Shown here in pieces: positions 1-8,393 of a stretch of 64,000 nt of DNA. The translations under genes and the position numbers were made by a program. Numbering within the stretch: the stretch's first letter is position 1; every line of letters starts with the position of its first letter. The DNA is from Ammoniphilus resinae. GTDB taxonomy: Bacteria; Bacillota; Bacilli; Aneurinibacillales; RAOX-1. The stretch lies in NCBI RefSeq assembly GCF_017873965.1, contig NZ_JAGGKT010000003.1:186001-250000 (forward strand), given 5' to 3'. Below the pieces are notes generated by a model. The model had not been told where the DNA came from. It made no database searches and was given only the letters and a program-made list of their open reading frames with translations.

Positions 1-33
1 ATCCTTATTGAAAAAATAGCAAGAAGGATATAG

Positions 34-75
34 ATAGACCGCTTCATCTCTCCCTTGCGGTCTATTTGTAATTTT
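34..75 (+). terminator. Terminator of a gene left of the window
   Basis: A 9-bp perfect stem (34-42 with 57-65) is followed by a T-rich stretch. It ends a plus-strand transcript whose gene lies before the window; no coding region is visible in 1-171 itself. Confidence 0.6.
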
Positions 76-171
76 TAGGTCAGATGGATAAATGTGCTAC
101 AGACAAAATAAAAATCACTGCAGGATTTGTCGAATTTGCAACGAATTAAAGAGTGATGGAGGTTCGTCGCA

Positions 172-987
172 ATGAATATAGCTTGGAAAATAATTGGAGC
201 TACGTTGGTTTTAGGATTCACGCCGCAAATCTTACCGTTATCGGAAGTTCTAAGCCACCAATCACCCGAATATGCCGATCATTATAAAGAGAATGGAAGG
301 GTAGAGGAGCCGCCAGCTCCCAATCCGACCCCCCCACATCAAAAGGTCACACCACCAAAAAGTCAAACACAGGATAATCCAAAGGGTGGGGTCATTGATG
401 TAGCAAACTTAAACTATGATATGGTCTTGGTTAATAAGAAGTGGAAACTTCCAGATAATTATGTTCCGCAGGACTTGGTTGAACCGCAAATTCCTTTTTC
501 ATTCTCCGGGGATAGTGAAAAAAGACTTCTCCGTAAAGAAGCTGCAGAGGCATTAGAAAGGCTGTTTGCCAAGGCGCAAGAGGATCAAATAGAATTTGCG
601 GGTGTCTCGGGATACCGATCTTATCAAACCCAAAACTCCATTTATCATTATAATTTAAAGACACAGGGAGAAGAAGAAGCGAATCAATATAGCGCTGTTC
701 CCGGGCACAGTGAACATCAGACGGGACTAGCCATAGATGTTTCCAGTGCAGTAGTTAATTATACCCTTGAGGAGCCCTTCGGGGAAACCAAGGAAGGGAA
801 ATGGCTTGCCGCACATGCTGCAGATTTTGGTTTTATTATTCGCTATCCCAAAGGGATGGAGAAAATTACGGGATATGCTTATGAACCATGGCATATTCGT
901 TATGTTGGTCCAAAGGTTGCGGTCCAGATACAACACCTTGGCATCACACTAGAGGAATATGTAAACAAAAAACAGACCAAGTGGTAA
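172..987 (+). CDS. VanY/LdcB-type D-alanyl-D-alanine carboxypeptidase
   Basis: Zinc peptidase of the M15B family, expected to trim D-Ala or another terminal residue from peptidoglycan stem peptides outside the cell. A hydrophobic N-terminus (about residues 5-22) acts as signal or anchor, and a proline-rich linker (about 47-64) leads to the catalytic domain. Visible motifs are SGYRSYQTQ (146-154), GHSEHQTGLAID (zinc ligands His182 and Asp189) and EPWH (Glu238 as general base, His241 as third ligand). The ATG follows a GGAGG site. The gene stands alone; its stop codon lies inside its own terminator hairpin. Substrate (D,D or L,D) cannot be settled from sequence. Confidence 0.9.
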   Translation: MNIAWKIIGATLVLGFTPQILPLSEVLSHQSPEYADHYKENGRVEEPPAPNPTPPHQKVTPPKSQTQDNPKGGVIDVANLNYDMVLVNKKWKLPDNYVPQDLVEPQIPFSFSGDSEKRLLRKEAAEALERLFAKAQEDQIEFAGVSGYRSYQTQNSIYHYNLKTQGEEEANQYSAVPGHSEHQTGLAIDVSSAVVNYTLEEPFGETKEGKWLAAHAADFGFIIRYPKGMEKITGYAYEPWHIRYVGPKVAVQIQHLGITLEEYVNKKQTKW

Positions 988-1007
988 ACTACCATTTGGT
1001 CTGTTTT
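969..1007 (+). terminator. Terminator overlapping the VanY stop codon
   Basis: A long stem (969-986 paired with 990-1007, one wobble) has a 3-base loop and ends in TTTT. The TAA of the carboxypeptidase gene is inside the stem. Confidence 0.7.
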
Positions 1008-1022
1008 GAGGATAAATGGGTC

Positions 1023-1226
1023 TTACCCATATAAGATTTCTTCCTGGCTATAAAAGGGTTTTACAGCTCCTTGTGAATCTAGCTCCCGAAACAGTTTGCG
1101 ATAAAGTTGAATAGGAAGATTACCATTGACGTAGTCTTTTTGTAAGAAATCCAGTAATTCGTTCACATCTGAGGGTTTATCGTTTTTGGCAAGGACAAAT
1201 TTTTCAACCAAATCTTCCAAAGTCAT
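1023..1226 (-). CDS. Small YppF-like protein
   Basis: A 67-residue soluble protein. Its pattern (an N-terminal helix, then NELLDFLQKDYVNG, then YRKLFRELDSQGAVKP) resembles the YppF-like family of Bacillales, whose function is unknown. The ATG is preceded by a GGGGGG-type ribosome site. The gene is monocistronic and lies between the VanY gene and the oxidase operon. The family assignment is from memory of the pattern and is moderate; the reality of the gene is well supported by its ribosome site and composition. Confidence 0.7.
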   Translation of the reverse strand: MTLEDLVEKFVLAKNDKPSDVNELLDFLQKDYVNGNLPIQLYRKLFRELDSQGAVKPFYSQEEILYG

Positions 1227-1350
1227 TTTAAAAATCCCCCCTAAAATAGTGAAAGCGCTTAATAAAATATTATCATGAAAAATCCCGGATTATGTTGTTT
1301 CTGAAAATTAAAACTAACGACAAATTTTTACAAAGGTGAACAAAATGAAA

Positions 1351-1378
1351 AGGGGCTATCCTACGATGGATAGCCCCT
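1351..1378 (-). terminator. Terminator of the ba3 oxidase operon
   Basis: An 11-bp perfect stem (1351-1361 with 1368-1378) is followed on the minus strand by TTTT, 23 bp beyond the cbaA stop. Confidence 0.75.
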
Positions 1379-1401
1379 ATAATTAAATTACAGTTCATCA
1401 A

Positions 1402-3072
1402 TTACCATGTCCGTATTGGTGGAGAGCCTGCTGGTGCATGTGTGATCATATCTGTAACCGGGATCGTATAGGCAATCAGAATTAACACGACAACAATCCC
1501 GATCCATACTTTCCAATTTTCTAGAATCCGCGGAGTAGTGTATGCATGTTCTGCTACTTCTCCGATTGGGAATTCAGTTGCTTCAATATCATTCTCAGCT
1601 TTAGGTGCGAAAAATGCAAGGTGGAAGAACAAGTAAACCATCATCATCGCTGCAATGAAAAGAATCGTTCCACCCAAGGCAACGGTGGTGTAGTGAGCGA
1701 AAAATCCGTGGAACCACTCTAACGCAGTTGGATTATCTTGATAAGTGCTGTAAGCGGTTCTTCTAGGCGCTCCAAACAATCCCAAGATATGCATGGCTGT
1801 TGACATAAAGAACATTCCGACGGACCAAAGAATGGTCTGAATCATACCTGCTCTGTTTAAAGCAGGGGTTAATTTTCTACCAGTTAGATATGGTACAAGC
1901 CAATAGGTAACACCGAAGAAAGTAAGAACGACAGGTGTTCCAACGGTTATATGGAAGTGTCCAACTACCCATAGTGTATTGTGAATCACGGTGTTCATTT
2001 GGTGACTTGCGTTTACGATCCCACCAGCACCTCCGGGGATGAAGAAAAGCATACCCATGAAAGGAGCAAAGAAACGTACATCGTTATAAGGCAACTTCTT
2101 CAGCCAACCAAACAAGCCTCTTGCACCTTTCTCACGACCAGTTGTTTCGAATGTTGCAAATAGAGAGAAGGCGGTCATAAGAGATGGAGTAATAACCATA
2201 AAGGTTAATACGACCTGGAGAAACTTCCAACCTTCTGGAATCCCTGACTCCGTCAACTGATGGTGAAATCCAACCGGAATGGAGAACAATATAAATAAGA
2301 CAAAAGATAAACGTGCTAGCGAATCACTGAAAACTTTCCCGCCGATGATCTTTGGAATACATACGTACCAAATAATGTAGGCTGGAAGTAACCAGAAATA
2401 GACGAGAGGGTGACCAAAATACCAGAATAGAGTTCGACTCAATAAGACATTAATACGATCAGCCCATCCGAAAGACCATGGAATGAACTGGAATAGAACG
2501 GAGATTGCGACACCAATGGTACATACAATCCATAAAATAATCGTTGCGGTCGTCATATAGCCAAATAGCGGGCTCAATTTTCCGGAATTTTTCTTTCTCC
2601 AACCAGAATAATGCATAAGCATAGCTGCTCCGCCAATCCATGATCCAACAACGACTAAAGCTAAGCCAATATAATATAATGGATGGGCCTTTAATGGTGC
2701 GTAGAAAGTGTATAATACACTTGCTTCACCTAAAATAATCATGATTGTTGAACATATGGTTCCGATCGTCATGACCCAAAAACCAATCCATCCGATGGAA
2801 CGTGCTTTATCACTTAATGCCCCCATTGTTTTTGAAACGCCGGCAAACAAAAGTCCGTAAATAAAATAAGTGGTAAATACAAGTGCAAGTAAAACACCGT
2901 GTGCTGTTAGGAGTTGATAATAGTTGATAAAGGATGGGAGTTCAATGACTCCACCCCGAACTAAGCCTTGTAATAATCCGCAGATCGCCCCGATAAACAC
3001 AGCGATGAAACCAACGGTTAGGTAAGACATACTTAGTTTAGAGTCTTTAGGGCTTTTTACTACTGAATTCAT
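1402..3072 (-). CDS. cbaA: Cytochrome c oxidase subunit I, b(o/a)3 type
   Basis: Catalytic subunit of a B-family heme-copper terminal oxidase that reduces O2 to water in the cytoplasmic membrane while pumping protons. At 556 residues it has the multi-helix pattern of ba3 oxidases. Heme and copper ligands are visible: His58 (AHGVLLAL, low-spin heme), His221 and Tyr225 in FGHPLVYFWLLPAY (cross-linked CuB pair), His270-His271 (FHHQ), and His372/His374 (VGHFH). It is the last gene of a three-gene operon (IIa, II, I), one base after subunit II. High-affinity B-type oxidases are typically used at low oxygen, which fits the FNR-like site upstream. Confidence 0.95.
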   Translation of the reverse strand: MNSVVKSPKDSKLSMSYLTVGFIAVFIGAICGLLQGLVRGGVIELPSFINYYQLLTAHGVLLALVFTTYFIYGLLFAGVSKTMGALSDKARSIGWIGFWVMTIGTICSTIMIILGEASVLYTFYAPLKAHPLYYIGLALVVVGSWIGGAAMLMHYSGWRKKNSGKLSPLFGYMTTATIILWIVCTIGVAISVLFQFIPWSFGWADRINVLLSRTLFWYFGHPLVYFWLLPAYIIWYVCIPKIIGGKVFSDSLARLSFVLFILFSIPVGFHHQLTESGIPEGWKFLQVVLTFMVITPSLMTAFSLFATFETTGREKGARGLFGWLKKLPYNDVRFFAPFMGMLFFIPGGAGGIVNASHQMNTVIHNTLWVVGHFHITVGTPVVLTFFGVTYWLVPYLTGRKLTPALNRAGMIQTILWSVGMFFMSTAMHILGLFGAPRRTAYSTYQDNPTALEWFHGFFAHYTTVALGGTILFIAAMMMVYLFFHLAFFAPKAENDIEATEFPIGEVAEHAYTTPRILENWKVWIGIVVVLILIAYTIPVTDMITHAPAGSPPIRTW

Positions 3073-3073
3073 C

Positions 3074-3541
3074 TTATTTCACCTCGATTGTCATTTGCAT
3101 CATGTGGTGACCAGAGCCACAATATTCATTACATAGAACGAGATAAGAACCTGGCTTGTCAAAGGAAAATTCTGATGTGTTGACATGCCCGGGTGTAATC
3201 ATCATATTGACGTTTGTGCCGGGAATCGTAAAGCTATGAACTACATCTTTACTTGTTACATTAAATATAACCTTTGCACCAACTGGCACCTCAATTTTGG
3301 AAGGATTGTAACCGAAAGCCATCGCAATAAGATTAGCCTCGTAAGTGTTATCGTCGACCTTCTTCAGTCCAGGCTGATCAAACGGAGGCGTTTGGTCTAC
3401 CTTCGTCGGGTCAAGCGTCATCATTCCAGTTGGAGGCTGATGTCCCCCGGAGAATGCGTTGACTCCAACAATCGTTAGGAAGACAACAAGTGTACATAAA
3501 CCAAATATTAACCAATATTTCTCGTACCGATGAAAATGCAT
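3074..3541 (-). CDS. cbaB: Cytochrome c oxidase subunit II, ba3 type (CuA subunit)
   Basis: Membrane-anchored CuA domain that takes electrons from cytochrome c. One N-terminal membrane helix (about residues 9-28) is followed by the cupredoxin domain; the CuA ligands are His in DVVHSF and the C-terminal CNEYCGSGHHMM cluster (Cys, Glu, Cys, His, Met). I start at 3541 (MHFHRYEKY, 155 residues) because GGAAAGGGG lies 8 bases upstream. A longer in-frame start at 3598 would overlap the preceding gene and lacks a ribosome site. Confidence 0.93.
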   Translation of the reverse strand: MHFHRYEKYWLIFGLCTLVVFLTIVGVNAFSGGHQPPTGMMTLDPTKVDQTPPFDQPGLKKVDDNTYEANLIAMAFGYNPSKIEVPVGAKVIFNVTSKDVVHSFTIPGTNVNMMITPGHVNTSEFSFDKPGSYLVLCNEYCGSGHHMMQMTIEVK

Positions 3542-3558
3542 TTTTTCTGACCCCTTTC

Positions 3559-3726
3559 CTACACTCTTGATAAAAATAGGGAGTAAACACTCACCCACAT
3601 TGCAATGATGATGAAACCAACGGTAAATACGGCAACCAATGTACCTTTTAGGTTTTGGTTCTCCTCTGGATTTATTTTTTTGTTAGCTACAGGGCGGCGA
3701 TTTGGTTGATGAGGCAGTTGTGCCAT
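3559..3726 (-). CDS. Cytochrome c oxidase subunit IIa (ba3 type small subunit)
   Basis: A 55-residue protein starting MAQLPHQPNRR with a single C-terminal membrane helix (about 28-51). This is the length and layout of the small subunit IIa of ba3 oxidases, which supplies the helix missing from subunit II. The ATG at 3726 has AAAGGAAG 7 bases upstream; the open frame extends further upstream but without start signals. It is the first gene of the operon, 17 bp before subunit II, and lies just downstream of the FNR-like palindrome. Confidence 0.85.
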   Translation of the reverse strand: MAQLPHQPNRRPVANKKINPEENQNLKGTLVAVFTVGFIIIAMWVSVYSLFLSRV

Positions 3727-3791
3727 GGTTGTCACTTCCTTTTTGTTTTTATTTGATAACCAAATTATAGGGTTGCGGTATTTGGTGAGGG

Positions 3792-3807
3792 TGTGATTTA
3801 AATCACT
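3792..3807. promoter_or_regulatory. FNR/CRP-type operator upstream of the ba3 oxidase operon
   Basis: TGTGATTTAAATCACT contains the perfect 14-bp palindrome GTGATTTAAATCAC at 3793-3806 and matches the TGTGA-N6-TCACA consensus at 9 of 10 fixed positions. It lies about 66 bp before the first oxidase gene and about 125 bp before the divergent lipoprotein gene. Either Crp/Fnr protein encoded in this window (19530-20240, 52897-53559) could be the ligand; that is inference. Confidence 0.6.
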
Positions 3808-3931
3808 AATACCGATGAACAAATTATGAACAATTATTAAGCTAAGTATAGTAATAACGTTTCTGCATAACCCATCGGACAAGCTCATATCTTGATAATG
3901 ATAAGAGAAATACGATTCGGGAGATGAGGGA

Positions 3932-4507
3932 GTGGGGAAGATTCTGATAAGACTATTGTTCATCTGCTTGATTATAGGAATGGCTGCAGGCTGTAATCCA
4001 CAAAGCGAGCAAAAGCTGCAAATCAATGAATCTGTCCTGTATGGCAATGCTTTTGATATAGCTGTTGATCAGGGGGAGTTCACGTCTATTGATTCAAAAT
4101 ACCTAGAAAGTTTTAGAGAATTGATCACTAGCACATTAAAAGTTCTTTCTGAACTTGAAGTGCATCTTGCAGAAGCACAGGAACATGACGAATCGACAGA
4201 AGCAGAATCGATTATGGAACAAACTAATGAAAAAATTCTTTTTATATGGAACCAGCTGCACAATGGAATTGTTCCAGAACATCCGGTATTGACCCAGAGC
4301 AAGGGGCAATATGAAAACTTGCTGATGGATCTGCGTAAAGGAATCCAGACAGAAATTGAAGGATTTCAGACCGGGGATCCGGCTGTGATGAAAGAAGGAT
4401 ATGCCTTAACGGAGACAGCAAAAGATCAACTGCGCGAGTTTGCCCATGATCTATTTAAAATGATGGGATGGCCTACACGCATCGAACAGGACTCTCACAT
4501 ACATTAG
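3932..4507 (+). CDS. Lipoprotein of unknown function
   Basis: A 191-residue protein with a GTG start behind GGGAGATGAGGGA. It has a lipoprotein signal peptide: hydrophobic residues 4-20 with lipobox AAGC (Cys21). The mature part is mostly helical and acidic, with no motif I recognise, and ends in a His-containing tail. It is divergent from the oxidase operon and one base before the panD frame opens, so it is probably cotranscribed with panD and the ATP-grasp gene. An extracytoplasmic helical role can be inferred, nothing more specific. Confidence 0.75.
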   Translation: MGKILIRLLFICLIIGMAAGCNPQSEQKLQINESVLYGNAFDIAVDQGEFTSIDSKYLESFRELITSTLKVLSELEVHLAEAQEHDESTEAESIMEQTNEKILFIWNQLHNGIVPEHPVLTQSKGQYENLLMDLRKGIQTEIEGFQTGDPAVMKEGYALTETAKDQLREFAHDLFKMMGWPTRIEQDSHIH

Positions 4508-4544
4508 AATGTCGATGACTGTACAATGTAATGGAGGTCCTGCC

Positions 4545-4937
4545 ATGCAGCGGATGATGTGTAAAGGGAAAATTCACCGGGCAACAGTTACCGAGGCGAA
4601 TTTGGATTATGTAGGAAGCATCACAATTGATTCAAAGTTAATGAAAGCCGCCAATATTTTACCTTATGAAATGGTGCAAGTAACCAGTTTGCGAAATGCA
4701 GTCAGGTGGAAAACGTATGCCCTGCCTGGGACAAACAATTCTGGTGAGATTTGTTTGAACGGCCCGCCCGCCCATTTATTCCAACCTGGGGATGTCGTTA
4801 TTATTTTAAGTCTTGGATTATTTACTTCAGAGGAAATTAACGAATTGATGCCAAAAATAGTTTTTGTCGACGGGAATAATCAAATTACCGAGGTCAAAGA
4901 GATTGATCTCAAGCTAGGAAAGATGACCGGTGAATAA
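4545..4937 (+). CDS. panD: Aspartate 1-decarboxylase
   Basis: Makes beta-alanine from L-aspartate for pantothenate and coenzyme A. The 130-residue protein has the family's KGKIHRATVTEANLDYVGS start, including the Gly24-Ser25 self-cleavage site that generates the pyruvoyl cofactor, followed by ICLNG and GDVVIILS. I choose ATG 4545 (MQRMMCKGK) because GGAGGT lies 6 bases upstream and the family begins here; the frame is open from 4509. Unusually, it is not beside panB or panC but between a lipoprotein gene and a YheC/D-like gene whose GTG start overlaps it by 8 bp. Confidence 0.95.
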   Translation: MQRMMCKGKIHRATVTEANLDYVGSITIDSKLMKAANILPYEMVQVTSLRNAVRWKTYALPGTNNSGEICLNGPPAHLFQPGDVVIILSLGLFTSEEINELMPKIVFVDGNNQITEVKEIDLKLGKMTGE

Positions 4938-5634
4938 GGGAAAATGGCAAAAATATTTAATTTTACGGAAAGATTCCAGGTTGAAAAGGGCTTTGCCTAA
5001 AACACGCTCATATAATGACAAAAAATTTTGGGAATTGTTAAAAGAACACCGAGATGTCATTGTCAAACCGACAAATGGATCAGGCGGGGCAGGAGTCATT
5101 CGTGTGATTGCGTCTGGAAGGAAGAAGTTTAGCGTTCATCGCGAGGTGAAAAAACGTAAATTTCATAGTAAAAGGAAGTTGATAAGATACCTAAGGAAGA
5201 AAATAGGTAAGAACAGTTACATCGTCCAGCAAAGAATCCATCTTGCTAAATATAATCATCGCCCATTTGATATTCGCATTATGGTCCAACGTAGAAAGCG
5301 GAAGCCCTGGAAGGTTACCGGACGACTTGTTAAGGTTGCAGGGCCAGGATATATTATCACCAATACGGCAAGAAGCAAAGGAAAAGTTATTCCTCTAAAA
5401 CGAGCAGTAAAATCATCTGCGGTAAGAAAAAAGTTAAACAAAATAGCTTTACGTGCAACGAAATGTTTAAGCCGTCATTACCGGGGACTGCGGGTTATTG
5501 GTTTGGATATGGCTGTAGATAAGAAAAAGAAGGTATGGATTATTGAAACAAATTTTGCGCCAGCAACTTCTTTATTCTTAAGATTAAAGGATAAATCCAT
5601 GTATAAGCGGATTATAAAATACCAAAAAAGGTAA
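4930..5634 (+). CDS. YheC/YheD-like ATP-grasp protein
   Basis: A 234-residue basic protein with an ATP-grasp fold. VIVKPTNGSGGAGVIRV forms the ATP-binding lysine and glycine-rich segment (about residues 45-61), RPFDIRIMVQR is the middle strand, and IIETNFAPAT near the C-terminus carries the metal-binding Glu/Asn. Family members in Bacillus (YheC, YheD) are endospore coat-associated, but their ligase substrate is unknown. The GTG start overlaps panD by 8 bp, so translation is probably coupled. The very high Lys/Arg content is striking. Confidence 0.8.
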   Translation: MNKGKWQKYLILRKDSRLKRALPKTRSYNDKKFWELLKEHRDVIVKPTNGSGGAGVIRVIASGRKKFSVHREVKKRKFHSKRKLIRYLRKKIGKNSYIVQQRIHLAKYNHRPFDIRIMVQRRKRKPWKVTGRLVKVAGPGYIITNTARSKGKVIPLKRAVKSSAVRKKLNKIALRATKCLSRHYRGLRVIGLDMAVDKKKKVWIIETNFAPATSLFLRLKDKSMYKRIIKYQKR

Positions 5635-5636
5635 AG

Positions 5637-5668
5637 AAGCATTCCTTTCAAGGGATGCTTTTTCATCT
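5637..5668 (+). terminator. Terminator after the ATP-grasp gene
   Basis: A 10-bp stem (AGCATTCCTT with AAGGGATGCT, one wobble) with a 2-base loop, followed by TTTTT. Confidence 0.75.
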
Positions 5669-5821
5669 TCAATTAATCAACCATTGTACCTATAAATAAT
5701 AGAGTGGTAATATAAAAGTAGATTTAAATCCAGGTTCAGGAAAGTGAATCTGAATATATCTAATAATTTAGAAGATACCTAGATATCTAATGAATCCATG
5801 TTAGGAAGTGAGGGAAACAGA

Positions 5822-7183
5822 TTGGACTTTGTGCAGGAATTAAGGGGATTGATCGGTGAAGAGAGTGTAAGTACTAATCCTACCGTATTGGAACATCACA
5901 GCCATGATGAGTCATACCATACACCTCATTTACCAGATGTTGTTGTTTTTCCGAAAAATACAGAGGAAGTAAGTAAAGTTTTGCATTTTGCCAATGAACA
6001 CCGAATCCCTATAGTTCCTTACGGGTTGGGAACCAGTTTAGAGGGCCATGTGATCCCTTACCAAGGTGGGATCTCTATCGATTTCCAGCTGATGAATCAA
6101 ATTCTTGAAGTTCGCCCGCAGGACTTTTTGGTCAAGGTACAGCCGGGTGTAACAAGAGGACAACTGAATAAAGAATTGAAAAAGTACGGGTTGTTTTTCA
6201 CTGTTGATCCTGGTGCAGATGCTACCTTAGGGGGGATGGCGGCCACCAATGCAAGTGGGACAACCTCTGTACGTTACGGAATTATGCGTGATCAGGTAAG
6301 GGATCTGGAGGTTGTTCTTGCAGATGGACGTGTAATCCATACGGGAAGCATGACTGCAAAATCTTCGTCAGGCTATCATACGACGGGTCTGTTTGTAGGG
6401 TCTGAAGGAACGTTAGGCGCCTTTACTGAATTGACGCTTAAGGTTTACGGGATTCCTGAGGTCATTCTAGCGGCCCGTGCTGTTTTTCCGACTGTTGAGG
6501 AAGCGGTTTCAACTGTCGTAGATATTCTATCTGCAGGGATCGGCGTAGCTCGTATTGAACTAGTCGATGCTCGTTCCATCCAGCAGGTGAATCTATATAG
6601 TCAAACGAACTACCCTGAAAAACCAACGCTTTTTATTGAGTTTCACGGAAATGAACAGGGTCTAAATTATGAGGTCGATTTTGCTAAAAAATTAGCCGAT
6701 GAAAACCATTGTGAACAGTTTATTTTTGAAACGAATTCCAAGGAACGGGCACAGTTATGGGAGGCGCGCCACAATTTAGCCTATGCCTTCATTCATCGCT
6801 CCCCTGGGAAGAAAATGATGGTGACAGATGTCGTTTTGCCGATTTCCGAACTTGCCGGGTCGATTAAAGATGCTAGAAAAGCGATGGATGACGCAGGAAT
6901 TGACGGTGCTATCTTAGGTCATGTCGGGGATGGAAACTATCACATTATCTTGATGATAGACTTGGATAATCCAGAAGAAATGTTAAAAGCTGAGAGTCTG
7001 AACAAGCATATCGTTGATTATGCTATAACCCGTGGGGGATCTTGTACAGGGGAACACGGGGTAGGAATTGGGAAAGCAAAGTACCAGCGTCGTGAACATG
7101 GTGATGCGCTTGATGTAATGAAAGCTTTCAAAGCAGCTGTTGACCCCAATGGAATTATGAACCCAGGAAAAATATTTATATAA
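5822..7183 (+). CDS. FAD-linked oxidase, D-lactate/glycolate dehydrogenase (GlcD) family
   Basis: Flavoprotein oxidising a 2-hydroxy acid, probably passing electrons to the quinone pool. The N-terminal FAD-binding type 4 domain (about 35-175) carries PYGLGTSLEGHV, GGMAATNASGTTSVRYG and GSEGTLG; the C-terminal oxidase domain ends in CTGEHGVGIGK with the usual active-site His. The TTG at 5822 (LDFVQELRG, 453 residues) has GTGAGGG upstream; the ATG at 5798 adds 8 residues but has no ribosome site. It is the first gene of a five-gene run ending at 10709. D-lactate is the commonest substrate of the family but the neighbours suggest another acid. Confidence 0.85.
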   Translation: MDFVQELRGLIGEESVSTNPTVLEHHSHDESYHTPHLPDVVVFPKNTEEVSKVLHFANEHRIPIVPYGLGTSLEGHVIPYQGGISIDFQLMNQILEVRPQDFLVKVQPGVTRGQLNKELKKYGLFFTVDPGADATLGGMAATNASGTTSVRYGIMRDQVRDLEVVLADGRVIHTGSMTAKSSSGYHTTGLFVGSEGTLGAFTELTLKVYGIPEVILAARAVFPTVEEAVSTVVDILSAGIGVARIELVDARSIQQVNLYSQTNYPEKPTLFIEFHGNEQGLNYEVDFAKKLADENHCEQFIFETNSKERAQLWEARHNLAYAFIHRSPGKKMMVTDVVLPISELAGSIKDARKAMDDAGIDGAILGHVGDGNYHIILMIDLDNPEEMLKAESLNKHIVDYAITRGGSCTGEHGVGIGKAKYQRREHGDALDVMKAFKAAVDPNGIMNPGKIFI

Positions 7184-7199
7184 AAAGGAGTAATGTAGA

Positions 7200-8369
7200 A
7201 TGTCTTTTCGTTATTTAATGCCAACAAGAGTAGAGTGCGGAAATGGAATGATTCAAAAAGCAGGACAGTTTATTAAGGAATTGGGACTTTCCAAAGTTTT
7301 GATCGTCACCGATAAAGGGGTAAAAGATGCAGGTTTATTATCCGGCCTGGTGGAATCCATCCATGCAGCGCAATTGGATTATGCTGTCTTTGATGAGGTT
7401 GAGCCCAATCCATCCGCAGAGACGGTACACAAAGGCCTTGATTTGCTAAAGCTTGGAAACGCCGATGCGGTCCTTGCGATCGGTGGAGGGAGCAGTATTG
7501 ACACAGCGAAAGGGATTGCAGCAATGGCTACAAACCCCGGAAATATTTTAGATTACGAAGGTGTAGGAAAGCTTAAAGCTGATCCACTGCCGATTATTGC
7601 TGTTCCTACTACTGCTGGAACTGGTAGTGAGGCAACAGCTTCGACAGTTATAACAAATAGGGAAACCCACTTTAAAGCAGCTGTTATTAGCCCTAGCCTT
7701 TATCCAGTATTGGCCATTTTGGATCCAGAGTTAACCGTAGGTCTTCCACAAGGAATTACTGCAGCAACAGGTATGGATGCTTTGACACATGCTATTGAGT
7801 CATATACCTCAAAGGCAGCTAACCCAGTCAGTCAAGCTTTTGCCCTTCACGCCGTAAAGATGATCGGAGAAAATCTGCTAAACTCCTATTTTGTGGGAAC
7901 GGACTTAAAAGCTAGAGAAAATATGCTTGTTGCCTCTTTAATTGCTGGTGCTGCTTTCGCCCAGTCACGATTAGGAAACGTTCATGCGATCTCCCATACT
8001 TTCGGCGGGGTGTTTAATATTCCTCATGGAATCGCCAACGCAGCCCTTTTACCATTTGTCATGAAGTTTAATCTTCCTGCATGTGCAGCACAATATCGTG
8101 ATATTGCCATAGCACTTGGGAAAAACGTAGATGGTTTGTCAGTTCTTGAGGCAGGGGAAAAAGCGATCGAGGCAGTGATTGAGATGAATCAAGCGATGAA
8201 GATTCCTTTGAATATTCGCGACTTGGGAGTAGATTTAGAGCAACTTCCAAAACTGGTTGAGGATTCGATGCGCAGCGGAAATGTTTTAATTAATCCAAGG
8301 TTGACAAGGGCTGCAGATATTCAGGCGATTATTGAACGAGCTTACCACGGAAATCTTGAACAATTTTAA
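7200..8369 (+). CDS. Iron-containing alcohol dehydrogenase
   Basis: Group III NAD(P)-dependent dehydrogenase of 389 residues. GGGSSIDTAKG is the dinucleotide-binding loop, and metal ligands are visible in MDALTHAIESY (Asp, His), HAISHTFGG and NIPHGIANA (His). The ATG is preceded by AAAAAGGAG, 16 bp after the FAD-oxidase gene. Family substrates range from ethanol and 1,3-propanediol to 4-hydroxybutyrate, lactaldehyde and maleylacetate; nothing here decides between them. Pairing with an FAD-linked hydroxy-acid oxidase suggests successive oxidations in one pathway. Confidence 0.9.
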   Translation: MSFRYLMPTRVECGNGMIQKAGQFIKELGLSKVLIVTDKGVKDAGLLSGLVESIHAAQLDYAVFDEVEPNPSAETVHKGLDLLKLGNADAVLAIGGGSSIDTAKGIAAMATNPGNILDYEGVGKLKADPLPIIAVPTTAGTGSEATASTVITNRETHFKAAVISPSLYPVLAILDPELTVGLPQGITAATGMDALTHAIESYTSKAANPVSQAFALHAVKMIGENLLNSYFVGTDLKARENMLVASLIAGAAFAQSRLGNVHAISHTFGGVFNIPHGIANAALLPFVMKFNLPACAAQYRDIAIALGKNVDGLSVLEAGEKAIEAVIEMNQAMKIPLNIRDLGVDLEQLPKLVEDSMRSGNVLINPRLTRAADIQAIIERAYHGNLEQF

Positions 8370-8393
8370 TCCAGAAAAAAGGTGGCGAGGTTT

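Noticed and set aside
1249-1263. cre-like site GTGAAAGCGCTTAAT before the YppF-like gene
   Set aside because: Only one half matches the CcpA consensus; three fixed positions are wrong, so it is not reported as an operator.
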